Assembly: GCA_023213395.1 (NCBI GenBank)
Contig: CM041465.1
Coordinates: forward strand, 46,507,741 to 46,571,740
Reading direction: 5' to 3'
Source: Cycas panzhihuaensis
Lineage: Eukaryota; Cycadophyta
Length of the DNA: 64,000 bases
The notes under the pieces: generated by a model
What the model was told of the DNA's origin: nothing
The model's input: the letters and a program-made list of their open reading frames with translations, nothing else
The model's database searches: none
Part shown: piece by piece, positions 22,675-36,430 of the stretch
Position numbering within the stretch: position 1 is the stretch's first letter
Layout: each line of letters begins with the position of its first letter
Program-made: the position numbers and the translations under genes

Positions 22675-23761
22675 ATAAATGCCACAACCAATAAGAATGA
22701 ACTGGTTAAAAATAATATCTCCTTTACATAGCCTTTTTAATTCTTCCTTAAAAAAATATCTTCTTGTTATCTTTTTCATCAAGAATGGTAATATGATTTG
22801 TACCGATAGTTTTATATATTTAAGTACTCTTCAATACTCCATCCATTTTTTGTTAATTATTAGAAGATATTAAACACTTGAGTTATGCTATTGTTGTTAT
22901 CTCTTTAATCATGATCACGATTGTCTTATGATTGGCTATAGGATCATTAATTAAAGCATAGACTATAGTTTTATAGGCCTTCCTTATTATAATCTACTAA
23001 TTACCCTCACCACTATAGATAAAAAATACTATTATAGAGATGTTATATTATTTTACATGGATGATTATCTTTAAAGTCAAAAGCTTAATGAAGCCTATCT
23101 TTAATTCCTCTCTTCTTCATGCAAAAAAACCTTCGATGCATGTGGTCAAATTGAAAGAGCTTGAAGCTCAAAGTATTCCATGAATGGCATTTTGATCAAC
23201 TTATAATGATGCCTAATAGATGTTTCCCATGTTGGATGGAAATTTATCCTGTATTTTCTAATATAACTTCCATATTTATAATGCTCAATATAAAAATATC
23301 TTTAAATTTTCTTCTTCAAGGTAGATTGTAACTGTTAAATCCAAGAAGCTTTCATTTTTAGATCCAAACCAATTACTTGGAGACACTCCTTACCACATAA
23401 CCTACTAGAAATTATGGTATAATACTCTATCACAGATAGAAAATTCTCAACATTAGTTGTAAAAGCTCATAAATCCATTTGGGATAGTTCCAAAAAAATT
23501 AGGCCTAATAATAACATAAGTTGCCTCTTAAATGTCTTTGAATTGTCTTTTAAAATACCCTTGAATTTCTTCATGAATTTAATGAGAAGTTAAACTCTAT
23601 ACAAAGATAAAATAATATATTCTAGTTGCTATAAGAGATGGGGAATCCTTTTATTTTGAAGAGTGAAAGGAAGGAATTCCCTTTACTTCACATTTCATTC
23701 AGTACTCTACAATGTTCTTATTATTTCATTAGCTTCAATTACTCTAATATTTTCTCCCATG
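22675..23761. other. AT-rich DNA without genes
   Basis: Presumed interior of K. The 64-codon frame at 22679 shows no retroelement motif. Confidence 0.3.
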
Positions 23762-24311
23762 TGTTGGAATATATAATACTTTTATATATCTAATATTTAA
23801 TATAATGTTGTGAACCCACGTAAAAGCTCACTTAGTGAAAACATTGATAAATATAATATGCATGATTATTCATGTACACATTCTATTAGATGATGAAATA
23901 GCTCAAGAGATATTATAGGCTATTCATGAGATGATATTATCTATAAATATATATATACACCACTTAGAAAATGATCAATAAAGGAAAGACTCATTTAGAG
24001 ATGTAATTCATTTCATATCTAAAAGAAGCTTCCAACTCTAACCTTCTCCCATGGTGTTTTCCACATTAGGTTTTCCATATATAAATTTATTATTTATCTT
24101 ATGGTGATTGATTCTTACATGCTTGATATGTTCATACTTTATGATTCATGTTTTTTCTTTATATATTTATCTTATATACATGATTTATGTACATTTCTCA
24201 TGATATGATTTATTTATTATACATGTTTCATATGCTTTTGTTGCACATAATAACTATATTATAATATGGTATTAGAGTTAAAATTCTAAATTATGATATG
24301 GTATCAGAGCC
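23762..24311 (+). repeat. LTR and primer site (element L)
   Basis: TGTTGGAATATATAATAC starts an LTR-like stretch of about 500 bp with a TATA-rich middle. It is followed by TGGTATTAGAG (from 24267) and, 32 bp later, a perfect TGGTATCAGAGCC (24299-24311). The doubled primer site suggests a short local duplication. The TGTTGGAA start suits copia LTRs. No 3' partner or coding remnant was found. Confidence 0.5.
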
Positions 24312-27300
24312 ATATTATGGAAGATCTTATGGAAATAGGTTGAAGCCTATATAGATCTAGTTGTTGATAAAGCTAGTATATGAGCCAATACATGATCCAC
24401 AGTATGAGGTGTGATTTGATCAACCAAAATCTAATTATACTAGTTATGCCAATGACATGTGACTAAGATTCTAGGGTTAGATGAAGTTGATGAGAGTCGA
24501 ATATAGGAAATAGAGTTGAATAAGTTGAAAGCATTATTATTGATGGTATGTTAATATTGAATTGATTATGAACATATATTTTAAGCATGTGGATCCATAT
24601 TTTATAGATATGTAGGTGTTAAAGAAGTCCATTGATGATGAATGATAAGATGATGATATTATTACTTGAGCTCACCTATGTAAACTAGCCCCTTATAGAT
24701 GTGATAAAAGTCTCATGAAACTAGTCATTTTACCTAACCTCACAACTAGTAGTAATAATATAGATAAGTATTTAGATATCTCTCTTACCCAGTTTTCATT
24801 TAAAGAATTTATTATATACATAGCTTATATATTTTCTTCTAGTCCAAGGTATTTTTGTAGTAGTTTATCTATTAAGAGATGTATAAAAAGATGATCACAA
24901 AGATGATGAAGATTGAATGAAGAAGATGAATCAGGACATGATAAAGTAGGAAAACCAATAACTCCATTAGTAATCCAAATAGGTTACAAGCTTACATAGT
25001 GTGATATGTGATATAAGTTTGACGCAGTATAATGACAAATAAAATATGTATATTGAGAATTAATTATGTAAGCATCAGAATTATGACAAAACTTTAATAC
25101 AAGCATGAGACATACAACACTCCTAGGCATAGTAATAAAAATTAAAGGCATATTTTAAGTAGTAAAAAGTGGTATGGTAATAAATATTTGACATATATTA
25201 AAGGCATATAATGAAACATGAGGGCATATTATGATTGTATTAAGTGTTTAATATAAATATTACATCTTGAATTGATAAAAATAAGGGTAGTGTTATTGTT
25301 GTAGAAGACAATAAAATAGGTTTAATAAAGAAATAGGATTCATTTAAGAAAATGGTAATTTTTTTTAAGAAAATAGAGTTTATTCTAAGCATACATCCAA
25401 AAATCATTTGTAAATATAATAGATCCTATTCAACCCCATTTGTCATTATTTGATTATATTTGACTCTATTTTACTCTATTTAAGACCATTCATCATCTAG
25501 TTAATCTTTGGTGACCTTGTCTATGTGACTTCCTGTATATCCCTAAGTGAAATCTAATTTGTTTATGCTTATTAAGTGCAACTTTATGTGAGCCCATTGT
25601 GTTTGTACTCTTCATCTAACCCTATGTACTTAAAACCCTCCATCGATCCTACCTCTATTATGTAATCATATGAGGGTATCTCATCATACAACCTCTTATG
25701 ATCATGAGCTACACTTACTTTATGAGCCAAGCAATTGTGAAGAAACCCTATGTACTATTAAACCATGCATGTGATGAGAGTTGACCTCCATAACTATGAA
25801 ATACCCTTCATGTTATCTTTGAAATACCCTATGGTTTGTCCTTCATACTTTATAAGATCATATATGTTAGTAGAGCCTCCTATCTATAACCTCTCATGAC
25901 TGAAGACCTCAGATATGCCTTCTTCTCTTTCATGATATCTAGCATAAGCCACGAACATGACTATTAAAGATGATAAGTGATGACCCATTATAATCAAGAA
26001 GGTATCAATGAAGTGACATTCATCTACATCAAGATCTACCTCTACTTAATCTCACTCATGAAGCCATAACTAAATCTTAATATTCACCTAAAAAAAATCA
26101 ATCATATTCATCACTTTTGATCAACTTTTGTAGAATATAGTCGCCCACAAGTTCTTAGTTAATGTCCATGCATCTTCACAATTTTCAACATTGGTTATAT
26201 TTTTTTTTATGAAGTTTTTATTTTATTAAGTTAAATTAATATATAATTTAGAATCCACAAAGCATCCAATTCACCAACATGAGGTCACATGGAGTCATAA
26301 CATGACTAGAAGCCCAATGTTAAGGAGGCTTAACCCATTTTGTTAAGAATTTTATATTTTTTATGACATATTATCACATTTTCAATCATAACTTTTTATT
26401 GGAATGTTAAATTCATGTGCCATTAATTATATTAGAAAGAGAATTTTGAGACAATCAAAATGAGTGGTCACAAGACGTATTTTAGAAATCATATGATAGA
26501 GATTTTAATTAGTAAAGTTCATTACAAATGGTTTTAACTTCATAAAAGTTATATTTTATGACCTTTTTTAGATTTGTTTTAGTACTTTCTCATTTTTTTA
26601 AAGGCTTTGGAGATTATGATGATGCTATTGATGATACACGAAGAAAGAAAAGGTAAGTTTCATTTAAAAATAAATACATTAAGGCTCATTTATGATAATT
26701 TTTAAGGCTCATAACTAATAAAAATTTAATGATGTAGGACATATTTGAGTTGAATTTAAGGTGGGAATCTTTTGATATATGCTAAACATGAAAATCCCTC
26801 TTAATATTTTATGCATTTAATGAAGTGTAATTGCTAGCACTTATCAAATGTAATATTCACTTAGTTTATTTGATACATATTTGATGATTGATAACACCAC
26901 TTGATGTTGATAAATAGCTCATATTGATTATTTATTAGAGAGATAAATAGATATGATGATTAAGTAAATTCTACCTATTTATGAGACATGGAGAATAAGG
27001 AGAAATTGATGGATTCAGAGGAGTAGAGTAGGATGTTAGATCACAGACATCTTGAGTAAACAAAGTGATTTCTGAAGTTGGCAGTGTTAAAAAACACTAG
27101 GGAGGTATTCCCACCCCTTAAATAGAGTTTTGGGGAGGTGGTAAGTGCCATCACCTGATCTACACGTTAGCCAATAAATAATTCAAATAATATTAAAAAA
27201 TAACAATAATAAATAAATTCACATATCTTAATAAAGTTGCGTCAGCTCTAGGTAGCTATTGGGAGGCTCTAGGTGCCCTAAGCGGTTCAAAGGTGGCTTT

Positions 27301-28168
27301 GAGGGGCCTTAAGCACACAGTTCTTTAGTGACATTAGGGTTAGTCCCAACATAAATCTCATATACTTATTACTTGGCATACTAAATCAACTATTAAGGTT
27401 ATCAAATTGATAAAATATATATGTTTATTAATGAGAAATATAACTAGCCATGTATAATAAGAGGCATAGGAACACATTGTTTATGTTACCTTATTACAAC
27501 TAATTTGTATTAGCTAGGTATTATGCTTTGTTCTTAGAGTTAGTATGTTTGGATGATTGACTTGATGTTAATGTGTTTTATTAATAATTACTAAAAGAAA
27601 GTTGCTAATGTATGCATATATAAGGTAGAATATAAGTTATTTGATTGTATATAAGAGGCAAGATGAATAAAGCTACTCTTGTATAATACATAAATTATAT
27701 TATTATTCTCATATGTAAGAGGCAAGAGATATTATATTACCCTTCGTTATTGATAAACCATATATACAAAATAATATCCTAGAGAACTAGAGATTATAGT
27801 AGTTAATTACCCATGTATTTCAATAAATGGTTGTTGTGTCATATGGGTATTAAGAATCAATTATATTCAAGAGATTGATGAGATGATAGGTTAATAGAGT
27901 TGATATTTACAACATCTTCATAGATAAAGATATAGAGTTAAGGAGGAAAATTTATATAAACATGATAAGTAAAGTCATATATATTGATTGATATTTGTTA
28001 GTTAATTAATGATAGTTTTATAGGCTTTTTATAGGTTGGATGCTTATAGTTAGTCATTGATGATCATAAATTACTATAACTAATTATAAGTTAATTACTT
28101 ATATAAAACAAGGATGATGTTAATAGATTTATAGGTTATAAGTGAAGGAAATAATAGCGCTAAACTAA
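24312..28168. other. AT-rich DNA without recognisable genes
   Basis: 3.9 kb read on both strands without a clear gag or pol motif. It probably comprises the interior of L and other decayed repeats. A locally GC-richer patch at about 27030-27320 stands out but was not identified. Confidence 0.3.
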
Positions 28169-28330
28169 GCTTTGATACCAAATAAAGTAAATAGAATGCA
28201 AGAGAATAGGGTAGAACATGAATCCAATAATCAAAGCTAAAGTTCCTTAGTGAAAACCACTTCTATTTTATTTCATTTTATATAAGTCTATTTATACATG
28301 TGTTGGAAATAATAGGATCCAACTCTTAGA
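28169..28330 (-). repeat. Minus-strand primer site and LTR-like edge (element M)
   Basis: The minus strand reads TGGTATCAAAGC from 28180, one mismatch from the initiator-Met site. Above it lies a stretch whose minus reading contains TGTATAAATAGAC (TATA-like) and a TCCAACA stretch near 28310. This fits a decayed copia-type 5' LTR on the minus strand. Limits are uncertain and no partner was found. Confidence 0.35.
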
Positions 28331-30741
28331 TAGCCAATAGTTAAATCTTTATATTGGTGACATTTTTTTATTTTGTGTAGTTCTAAATGATGTTTCATTC
28401 AAATTAAACTAATGGGAAAGTTCCCTTTAGGATGAACTGAAGGGAAATTCTCTTTATATCAATTTTAAGAGATAATAGAACTCGTAAATAACTAATGACC
28501 TTTATATGGAACTAAAGGGACTTGTTAATGAGTGTCCACCTTATATAGGATGATCACTAAAAGTATATGGTCACTCCACATAAGATTTATTAATCAACAA
28601 CACTCAAATGGATTAACAATGGAAAATGTCTAAGAACAATCTAGTAGTGCTTCATTGCATAAAAGTTCCTTCTTATTATAATGGAATGAAGGATGATTTA
28701 TACACATAAAGGAGTGTATTTAGATCCCATGGTTGTAATAAAATAATGGGCCCAAATCCATAGGATTGGTTCAAAGGTTTAAAGGAAAATTAATACCTAT
28801 TTAATGGAGGCATTAAATAAAATTCTAAATAATGAGATAGATTCAAAGTTTGGGTTGAAACCATAGGCTAAAAATCATAATTTTTGACCCATTGGGGGGG
28901 TGGGGAGAGGAGGAAAGAATGGATAATTAACTCCTTGTCCCATTCTATATAATCCACTATAAATTTTAATTGAAAAAAATAGAAGAGTAGTGTAATAAAT
29001 CTTACAAGATAGTTGTCTGCCATTTTATAATAGTCTACTACATTCAATTTTAATTTTTAGAATAGGGCATAATTCCCTATTAAGAATTAGAATGGTATGC
29101 CACATATTATTATAATTTTCAAAGCTAGACATGATGTTTAGCTATAAATTTTATAATAAGATGTGATGTCTAGCTATGAACAATATACATCCTAGTTCAT
29201 AATATGACGTGATACAACATTCTAATTTTACAACGGTGTGTTACATTTAGCTCTAAAAATTCTAATGGAGTAAGACTCAAAATGGAGTCAACAAAAACTA
29301 GATAATAATGAAAAATAAAGTAAATTTTTAAAAGTATACAGTGATAACATTCATTAATAAGAGAGGAAACATGCCTAAAAGTGATTTCAAAGGTATTAAA
29401 GGGCCATTTCTTCATAAACAAGACCTAAGTGGATGATTTTATTATGTCATTGATAGATGTATATCATCATAGGTTGAGTTACTTATGCACCCATTACTAA
29501 AATAATAGGTAGATGTTAGTAGCATGTGCATAGAAGATCAAAAGTAAATTGAAATTAAAGATACAAATGCATACTTAGCTTACCTATTCCATAATAGATA
29601 TTGGAATCTTATTTTTTAGGAAATAGAGTGTTATGCCTCTTAGACATTGGTATGCTTTACATAAGGAGATGCAAGTTTTAGGTCCCAAAGGATGTCATTA
29701 AGAACTAAACACCTTTTTATAAACTTCCCTTTTGTTTGATCCAAAAGGAATGTTAACAAGCATAGCTAAAGTTTAACACATGGTAGTTGTCAATGCTTCA
29801 TGTGTTAGTAAGTGGAGTTGAGGAACAAAGAAGTTTTGTTCAAAAGACATAACCTTTTAGAAGAGTCTTGAACGTATTTGAAGAGTTGTAGCTCTTGGAC
29901 GGATATTCCTTTTAGAATCCTATAAAAAATATCCTAGGTAGGATTGGTAAATCATTTATTTAGGTTTTAAAACATCCAGTGATGTAACATTAATATTTCT
30001 AATAAATTATAAATCTTTAAAGTCTAGATCTTTTGCTAAAAGGATTTTCCACATAAACTTGTATCTTTTGTATATTTGTTCTCCTATTTGATATGTTATC
30101 TTATCCTATGTAAATGATAGAAAAATATGGTACAAATTCATATCACTCAGGGTAAGCCTAAGAATGTATGAATTTTCACATGTATTAAAGTTGTCCATGA
30201 TTATACATAGCATTGTAAAGTTATTAAAAACTAGATCAAGCGATTGATAAAGTTGGTAATATAACCAAGTCAGAAAAATTAACCTTAATTATTTTTTGAT
30301 GACTTAGAGAACAAAAATGGTAAAAATAATCAATTGTATAAAGAAAATAAGCCATGTTGAGCTCATTTTATATCTATTTTTTATGGTTTTTTATCATTGA
30401 TATTTTAATATATGCAAGTGTCCATGTTTAGGTAGTGTACAATAATGTTTGGCTAATTCATAACCTCCACAAAAGTTTGGGATTATTTTATTGGTAAGAG
30501 GCTAAAGATTATCAATTTTTTCACTATCTAGAGGTTATTTTTTACTTATTAAAAAACTATGGGAGCTTGTTTATTAAACCTATCTAATGTTTATATCTAA
30601 GCTACTAAGGATTTTGAAAGAAATAAGGATCATTTCAAAGGTCTCATAAAGGATTATGAGTCATCCTTCAAAAAACAAAGCTTATTCTCTTCATTTTTGG
30701 TCATTTTTTCTTTATTGGCTTTATAATAATAATATTAAGTA
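28331..30741. other. AT-rich DNA without recognisable genes
   Basis: No motif found. A purine run GGGGGGGTGGGGAGAGGAGG at about 28894-28913 looks like a polypurine tract, but no LTR could be anchored next to it. Confidence 0.3.
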
Positions 30742-31599
30742 TGTTAGAAATGTGCCTAGATCTTATTCTTATCATTCTATTGAGATTTTTTAGTGTATTA
30801 AGCCTTTATTTATACTTGTAAAATCACACAACTAATGTGAAGTGTAGTAACTCTTATGAACTTATGCATCTATTATAAATCAAAAACATTAACTTTATTA
30901 ATTATTTTTAAGTTGCCTAAAGTTAAAATTTGGCATACAATATATATTATGATGTTGGGTGGCTTAATAAAGTAAATAATATTCATGTATTAGCCATTGA
31001 GATCATGTGAATGGTGGTAACCCTTTAAAGATTCCCAACACTCTATTTCACATAAAAAACTCAAATTTTCAAATGATCTTTTGATTCTAATTATGGTATA
31101 GAGTCAATATTCATCTACTACAATAATTTTCATGAAAATTTTCCATTATATGGAGGAGAAATAGGTGACTTTTAGAAAAAAATAATTATTTTTTAGCCTT
31201 CAAAGTGTTTGAGGTATGTATGGTGCTATGTAGATATTGTTTGATAGTTGTTGCAACCTTGTGATAATGTTTGTTAGCCATTGGAATGAAAAAAATAGAA
31301 ATTTATAGATGGCCAATTATAAACTATGATCTCAATTTATTTATACCATATTTATTGATGTTGAGGTGATTTTTTAAGTCATTTAATTTGTGGAGGTATT
31401 CTTTTTAGAAATTGCATTTATATTTTCATCAAATTTCACCATGGAGAAGTTATTAATTATTATTTTTAGTGGTAATAACTTTAATAAATGAATGACTAGT
31501 ATGGAGTTACAATTAATGGTGAATTAATTATAGATAATAACTAAGTATTCAATTGTTTCTAATCCCTTTAATGAGAAGGAAATAACATAAATAAAAGAG

Positions 31600-32240
31600 A
31601 AAAGGTTTGTGGCAATTTGTTTATTGACTATATATCTTACCCTAAATCAAAGAATACTAATTATTCAAAGAGAACTTAAGTCATTGAACATAATCAAGAT
31701 TAAGATATTTGAGACCTTTGATATGATAAAATTAAATCACCGTATTGCTCTATTGATGAAGTTCTTGAACACTACCATTAAAGATGTGAATAATATTAGT
31801 TCTTACTTTAACAAGGTGGTGGATTTGAGAAATAAACTCAAAGCAATTAAATTAAGATCCATTGATGAAGAGTTATTATTTGCTATTATCAAATGGGGGT
31901 TACAAACTACATTCACTACATTTTAGATTATATATACAAAAAGAAATGAAATTTGATGAGCTAAAACCCTAAATTTAAATGAGGATACTAATCTAAAGCA
32001 TCATGGGTTACTTCAAAGTTTTGAATCCAATTGTAACTGAATGATAAAAATATAGAGATTAAGAGGGAGTTAAAAAGAGAAATGCTTATAAAAATGTAGT
32101 AATTTAAAAAACTAGAATCTAAAGAAGAAAAGGCTCAAAGGAACCTATAACTACTACAAGAAGGTTGGATATAAGGAGGCAAACTATTATAAAAAGAAGA
32201 AAGATATTCATAAGGAAAAGTAAAAGGATATTAAAGTCTA
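31600..32240 (+). pseudogene. Copia gag with destroyed zinc knuckle
   Basis: The open part 31609-31926 has copia gag (UBN2-type) features: a MIKLNHRIALLMKFLNTTIKDVNNI stretch, then SYFNKVVDLRNKLKAI and SIDEELLFAIIKWGL (the usual I.DE......L..LP). At 32146-32187 lies the knuckle position: T[Y]NY[Y]KKVG[Y]KEAN[Y]YK. Spacing is exactly CX2CX4HX4C, but all four metal ligands are Tyr. Each change is one G-to-A or C-to-T step. Confidence 0.72.
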
Positions 32241-32639
32241 TTATGCAAAGGTAAAGTTCTTGCTATCAAATAATATGACTCTTAATTTTAATGCATAATA
32301 GTATATACTTAAAAAAAAAAAAAAAAGTTTACGTCATAGAAAGTTAACCCCTATGATTATAAAATTAGACTTGGTGATGTACTTATTATACCTATTAAGG
32401 GTGTTATAATAGTTAATCTTCTAGGGGAGAATTTTATCCAAATGTATTATGCACTATAAGTAAAGGAAAATCTTCTATCTACTTAAAAAATCTACGAAAA
32501 GGGTTTGAAAATCAAGCTTTATAAAGATAAGTTCTTAGTTAAGGATCCAAAGAAGCAATTTTCTATTATTATAACTAAGAGAGTGAAGAATGATTTTTGG
32601 GTGTTTAAAAATTTTGAAAATCCAAATCACTCATATACC

Positions 32640-33240
32640 TTCATTTCCAATGCAGATGATAATAGTTGATTATGGTATGAAAGGCTAGGCCATCTTAATT
32701 ATGGTAGTATATCAGTGATGAATAGGTTGAATATGGTGGAATGATTGCCATAGATCTTGAGTTTAGATAGTATATATGAAAGTTGTGTGTATGAAAAGCA
32801 TCACATATGTTCTTTTACTCAAGATAAAGCCTAGAAAGTTAAGGATAAGTTGCATTTTATACACTAAAATATGATGGGCTTACTCCCCATTACTTCCTTA
32901 GGAGGAGCTTGATATACCTTGGTTTTTGTGGATGATTACACTAAGAAAACTTAGGTGTATTTTTTGAAGAATAAGTCAAAATTATTTGGTTACTTTTAGG
33001 AGTGGAAATTTAGAGTTAAGAATGAATGTGATAAAAAGATAAACCTTTTAAGAAGTGATAATAAAAAAGAACATGGAAATCACACCTTTAATTAGATATG
33101 CCTTAGACATTATATTAGATAGGAATTAATAATCTCATTTGTCCCACCACAAAATGGTATTATAGAGAATAAGAATCATACCATAATAGAGATGGCAAGG
33201 TGTATGGTGCACACACAAAATTTACCAAAAAATAATTGCA
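32640..33240 (+). pseudogene. Copia GAG-pre-integrase and integrase fragment
   Basis: LWYERLGHLNYGSISVMNRL (from about 32670) is the GAG-pre-integrase signature. Next come the CX2C-type ligands around ICESCVYEKH, then VFVDDYTKKT, YFLKNKSKLF, LLRSDNKKEHG and PPQNGIIENKNHTIIEMARC. The first two catalytic Asp positions (VDD and RSDN) are still readable, and the ENKN stretch holds the Glu. Several Trp and Gln positions are stops. Confidence 0.78.
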
Positions 33241-33250
33241 TAAAAATTAT

Positions 33251-35640
33251 AAGGATTATGGTGTGTCTCAGGTGAACCTAAATAAAATATATCTTAATGA
33301 ATTGGGTGTTTTTTTTATTTCAAATAAGACTAAGAGATACAAGGTTTAAGATGACCTAAGTAACCACCCTTGCCTAACTCCTAAGAAAGAGTTTTCATCT
33401 AGTTATGCTGTCTAACAAAGCTATGAATGAGTGATGTGACAAAAGGCTTAGATGTAGGGGGTCATATAATCTACTAGCCTACACTACCGGGTGAAGGAGT
33501 TCTAAGTTTAGAGCTACTATGACAATGTTTTCTATGTCCTTCTTAAGGACTCCTATCCTTTAATACTTTCAAACTTTTGAGTTTTACTTAAATAAATGGG
33601 AAGGATTAACCAAATAGAAATTATTTGGTTTTCTTTCTTTTTATTTTTGTTTTGTTTTCTGATATTTATATTTTTTCAATGAGATAAAATAAAATAAAAA
33701 AAGGTAATCAATGAAACAATAAGGCCTATTCTATCTTCAACAAGCAAGTAAAGAAAACTAGATGCATGTGATATTTTTTTTTTGTTTTAAAGATGAAGCA
33801 TGCTAGAATGAATATAAAACTATCCTAGAATGAATATAAAACTATCTCTTTTAAATGCAATATGCACATTTCACTAAGGGAAGAAAATCACTAGTATGAG
33901 ATGTAACATAACATGCAATCACCTATGCAAGATTTCCAAAGATTCAATAATATGCAATACCAATAAAAAACTCTTTATCCCATACACATGCTAACTTATC
34001 TTTTAATGAAGGTTCTATAATGCAAAAGAGAAAGTTTAAATATGTACTACTACTATTTTAAATGAATTTGTAGACCATTGATTTTTCATGCAACCAATCA
34101 TACCCCAACTATATTCCTCATATAAGAAACAATCTGTATAACTTAGAGATTCTATCACAATTAGAGAAAAAGGGACTCCAAAGGGATCCTTGAATCTCTA
34201 ATGATCTAAAAAAATTATATATATATATATCAGTCACCAATTAGATTTTTCTTTCTAAATTAAGGAAACAAAATCAAAGAGTAAAATCATGTAAGCATCA
34301 AAATCAAGACTTCATTCTTATTATAAAACTCTACCTCAAAATGACTCTTTTTCTTTCTTTTGATTAAAAATTTCCAAACTTTCCTTTAAAATAATCAAAA
34401 AAAGAAAGAAAATAAGTAATAAAAGCTAAACCACAACCAAATATAAGATAAAAGGGATAACAAACTACTTGAAATTTAGATTGTTATGAAAGAATGGGAA
34501 GAGATAACTATTTGAATGGTGAAGAGATGACCATGCTCTACCTTAGCCTATCTCTTTTGAACCCCACAAAGGGCTAACCTTTTAACCAAGATTCTAAGAA
34601 AAAAATGAACATAAGATCACCTCAATAACTACTAAAAAGAGAGAGTAAATTCTGAGAAAGAAATAACCCCCAACAAGTAGTGAAATAACAAGAAATTAAA
34701 TAGGAAAGATCTTACCGGTAAAGAAGACTTTTAAGGCTGAAATGATAGGAAAAGTGATGAAACTTGAGAAGTAAACTATCAAAATTTGAGCATCAATAGA
34801 GTAGCAAGCTTTATCATCAAATCTTCCTCTTGATTTCACCCAAAAGCATCAACAAAAGCCAATATCCAAGTCACAGTAGCAATAGTCTTCAAAAAGTCTC
34901 AAAATCTCTAATAAATCACATAAAAAACTCAAACTCTTGACTCTTTAGGTCTTTATCCTAGATAACAATACACCTCTTATCACTCTAGGGTATTCAAAAG
35001 ATAAGATTTCATCAAATTTGGGTGGTAATATATAAAAATCTGGTGCACTGGATGAGTTTTATATAAATAATAGTAAAAAACATGAGTGGTCACATTTTTG
35101 GACTTACAAAAAATATGACTTTACTATAAAAACATGATCGGTTATGTTTTTTGCAACATTAAAAATGCGATAAATAGAGAAGTAAAAATTAGTTTATCAA
35201 AAATTCAAAAATTAATTTTTAAACATAAATTCAAGTATAAATGACTTTATAAATGAGGAAAGAGGCCCAAAATAGGATGAAAATAATGAGGACAAGCCCA
35301 AAAATGATCAAAAATGATAAATCATAGGTGAAATAAAGAATAAAACATAAAAATGAAAAGGTTTTAAAGGAAACATTAGATTAAAGTGATCATGAAAGAA
35401 AAATTTTAATGTCATAAGTCTTAGTCATCAACAGGTGATAGCATAATATAGAATATAATATCATTCATCATACATCATTAAGTAAATCATTATTTTAATT
35501 TATCAAAACATGGCCTAACTCATCATAAAACCAAGTACATCATTCATTCTTTTAATAAAACCATATAAGAACTATATCAAAAGTTATAAATACAAATAAG
35601 AGGCTAGGTTTTAGTGAAACATTTGCCCCCTTGACATCTA
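33251..35640. other. AT-rich DNA without recognisable genes
   Basis: No domain seen on either strand. By analogy with F this could hold the decayed 3' end and LTR of element H, but I could not place either. Confidence 0.3.
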
Positions 35641-35949
35641 AAACTTCTACTATAGAAAGAAAGTAGGATGGTAAGAGGTGGCAATGATAAAGGTGATAGT
35701 TATTTCATTAAACACAAAGAGGATTAAATAAAGTATGTGAATAATGAGGTGAAGAACTATGATGGTCCTATAATCCAAATTAAAACAAACTTCTAATAGT
35801 AACAAGATCAAAAGACTTTCATTAATAAATCTACCCAAAAGGAATGGGTTTCTACTACCAAAAGACCATTATTTAATTCTCTTACCCAAAGAGACTAAGC
35901 ACTTATCATCACTAAAAATTTAACCAAAAGGGCTAAGTACCCATCACCA

Positions 35950-36055
35950 AAGAAAAACTATCTAATGCCTACAAACTAGATGAGACTTCACTATCAAATG
36001 CCTATAAATTAGATGGGACTTCACCGCAAATACCCACAAATTGGATGGGACTTTA
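35950..36055. repeat. Short tandem repeat, about 32-bp unit, three copies
   Basis: Three consecutive units of the form AAATGCCTATAAATTAGATG followed by GGACTTCAC, with a few substitutions. They are preceded by looser related text (CCAAAAGGGCTAAGTACCCATC). Confidence 0.6.
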
Positions 36056-36109
36056 ATATACAACTAGTCATAGTTTATCTCTCTTTAACCATGCATGGAG
36101 GGGAAATCT

Positions 36110-36430
36110 TTTTATTAAAGCAAAAATGATAGACTATCATAGTTTTCAAGCTCATTAATAGGTGAATTTTCATAGCAATCTATCACAGTTTAACCTCATT
36201 AATAGTGTGAAGGCCTTCAGAGGTTGATTACCATAGTTTAGCCTTATTAATAATTCAATTTTATAGGGTTCTCTATCATAGTTTAGGCTCATTAATAGGT
36301 GAAAGGAGGCTCAAAGTATAATACCACCATAGTTTAGGCTCTTTAATAGGTGAAAGAAGACTTAGAGCTTGCCCCTATTATAATTTAGGCTCATTAATAG
36401 GTGAAAGAATCTTGGAGAATGATACTAAAG
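36110..36430. repeat. Degenerate tandem repeat around ATAGTTTAGGCTCATTAATA
   Basis: About six or seven copies of CATAGTTTAGGCTCATTAAT followed by AGGTGAA occur at intervals of about 45-65 bp, separated by variable text. No coding meaning is seen. It lies in the presumed 3' non-coding part of H. Confidence 0.6.

Larger units (their letters stand above)
30742..33250 (+). mobile_element. Truncated Ty1/copia retrotransposon
   Basis: A 5' LTR candidate (30742-31093, TGTTAGAAATGTGCC start) is followed by a decayed primer site TGGTATAGAGTC (31094-31105). Then come gag with its zinc knuckle, a GAG-pre-integrase domain and the front of integrase, in copia order. The element stops inside integrase at about 33240. 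RT, RNase H and the 3' LTR are missing. Confidence 0.75.

Noticed and set aside
22679-22873. 64-codon frame after the K primer site
   Set aside because: No gag or other motif; AT-rich chance frame.
28891-28913. Purine-rich run as a polypurine tract
   Set aside because: No LTR start could be paired with it, so it is mentioned only in the description of the region.
36110-36430. CRISPR-like array
   Set aside because: Repeats are degenerate with irregular spacing in a plant retroelement context; not a CRISPR array.
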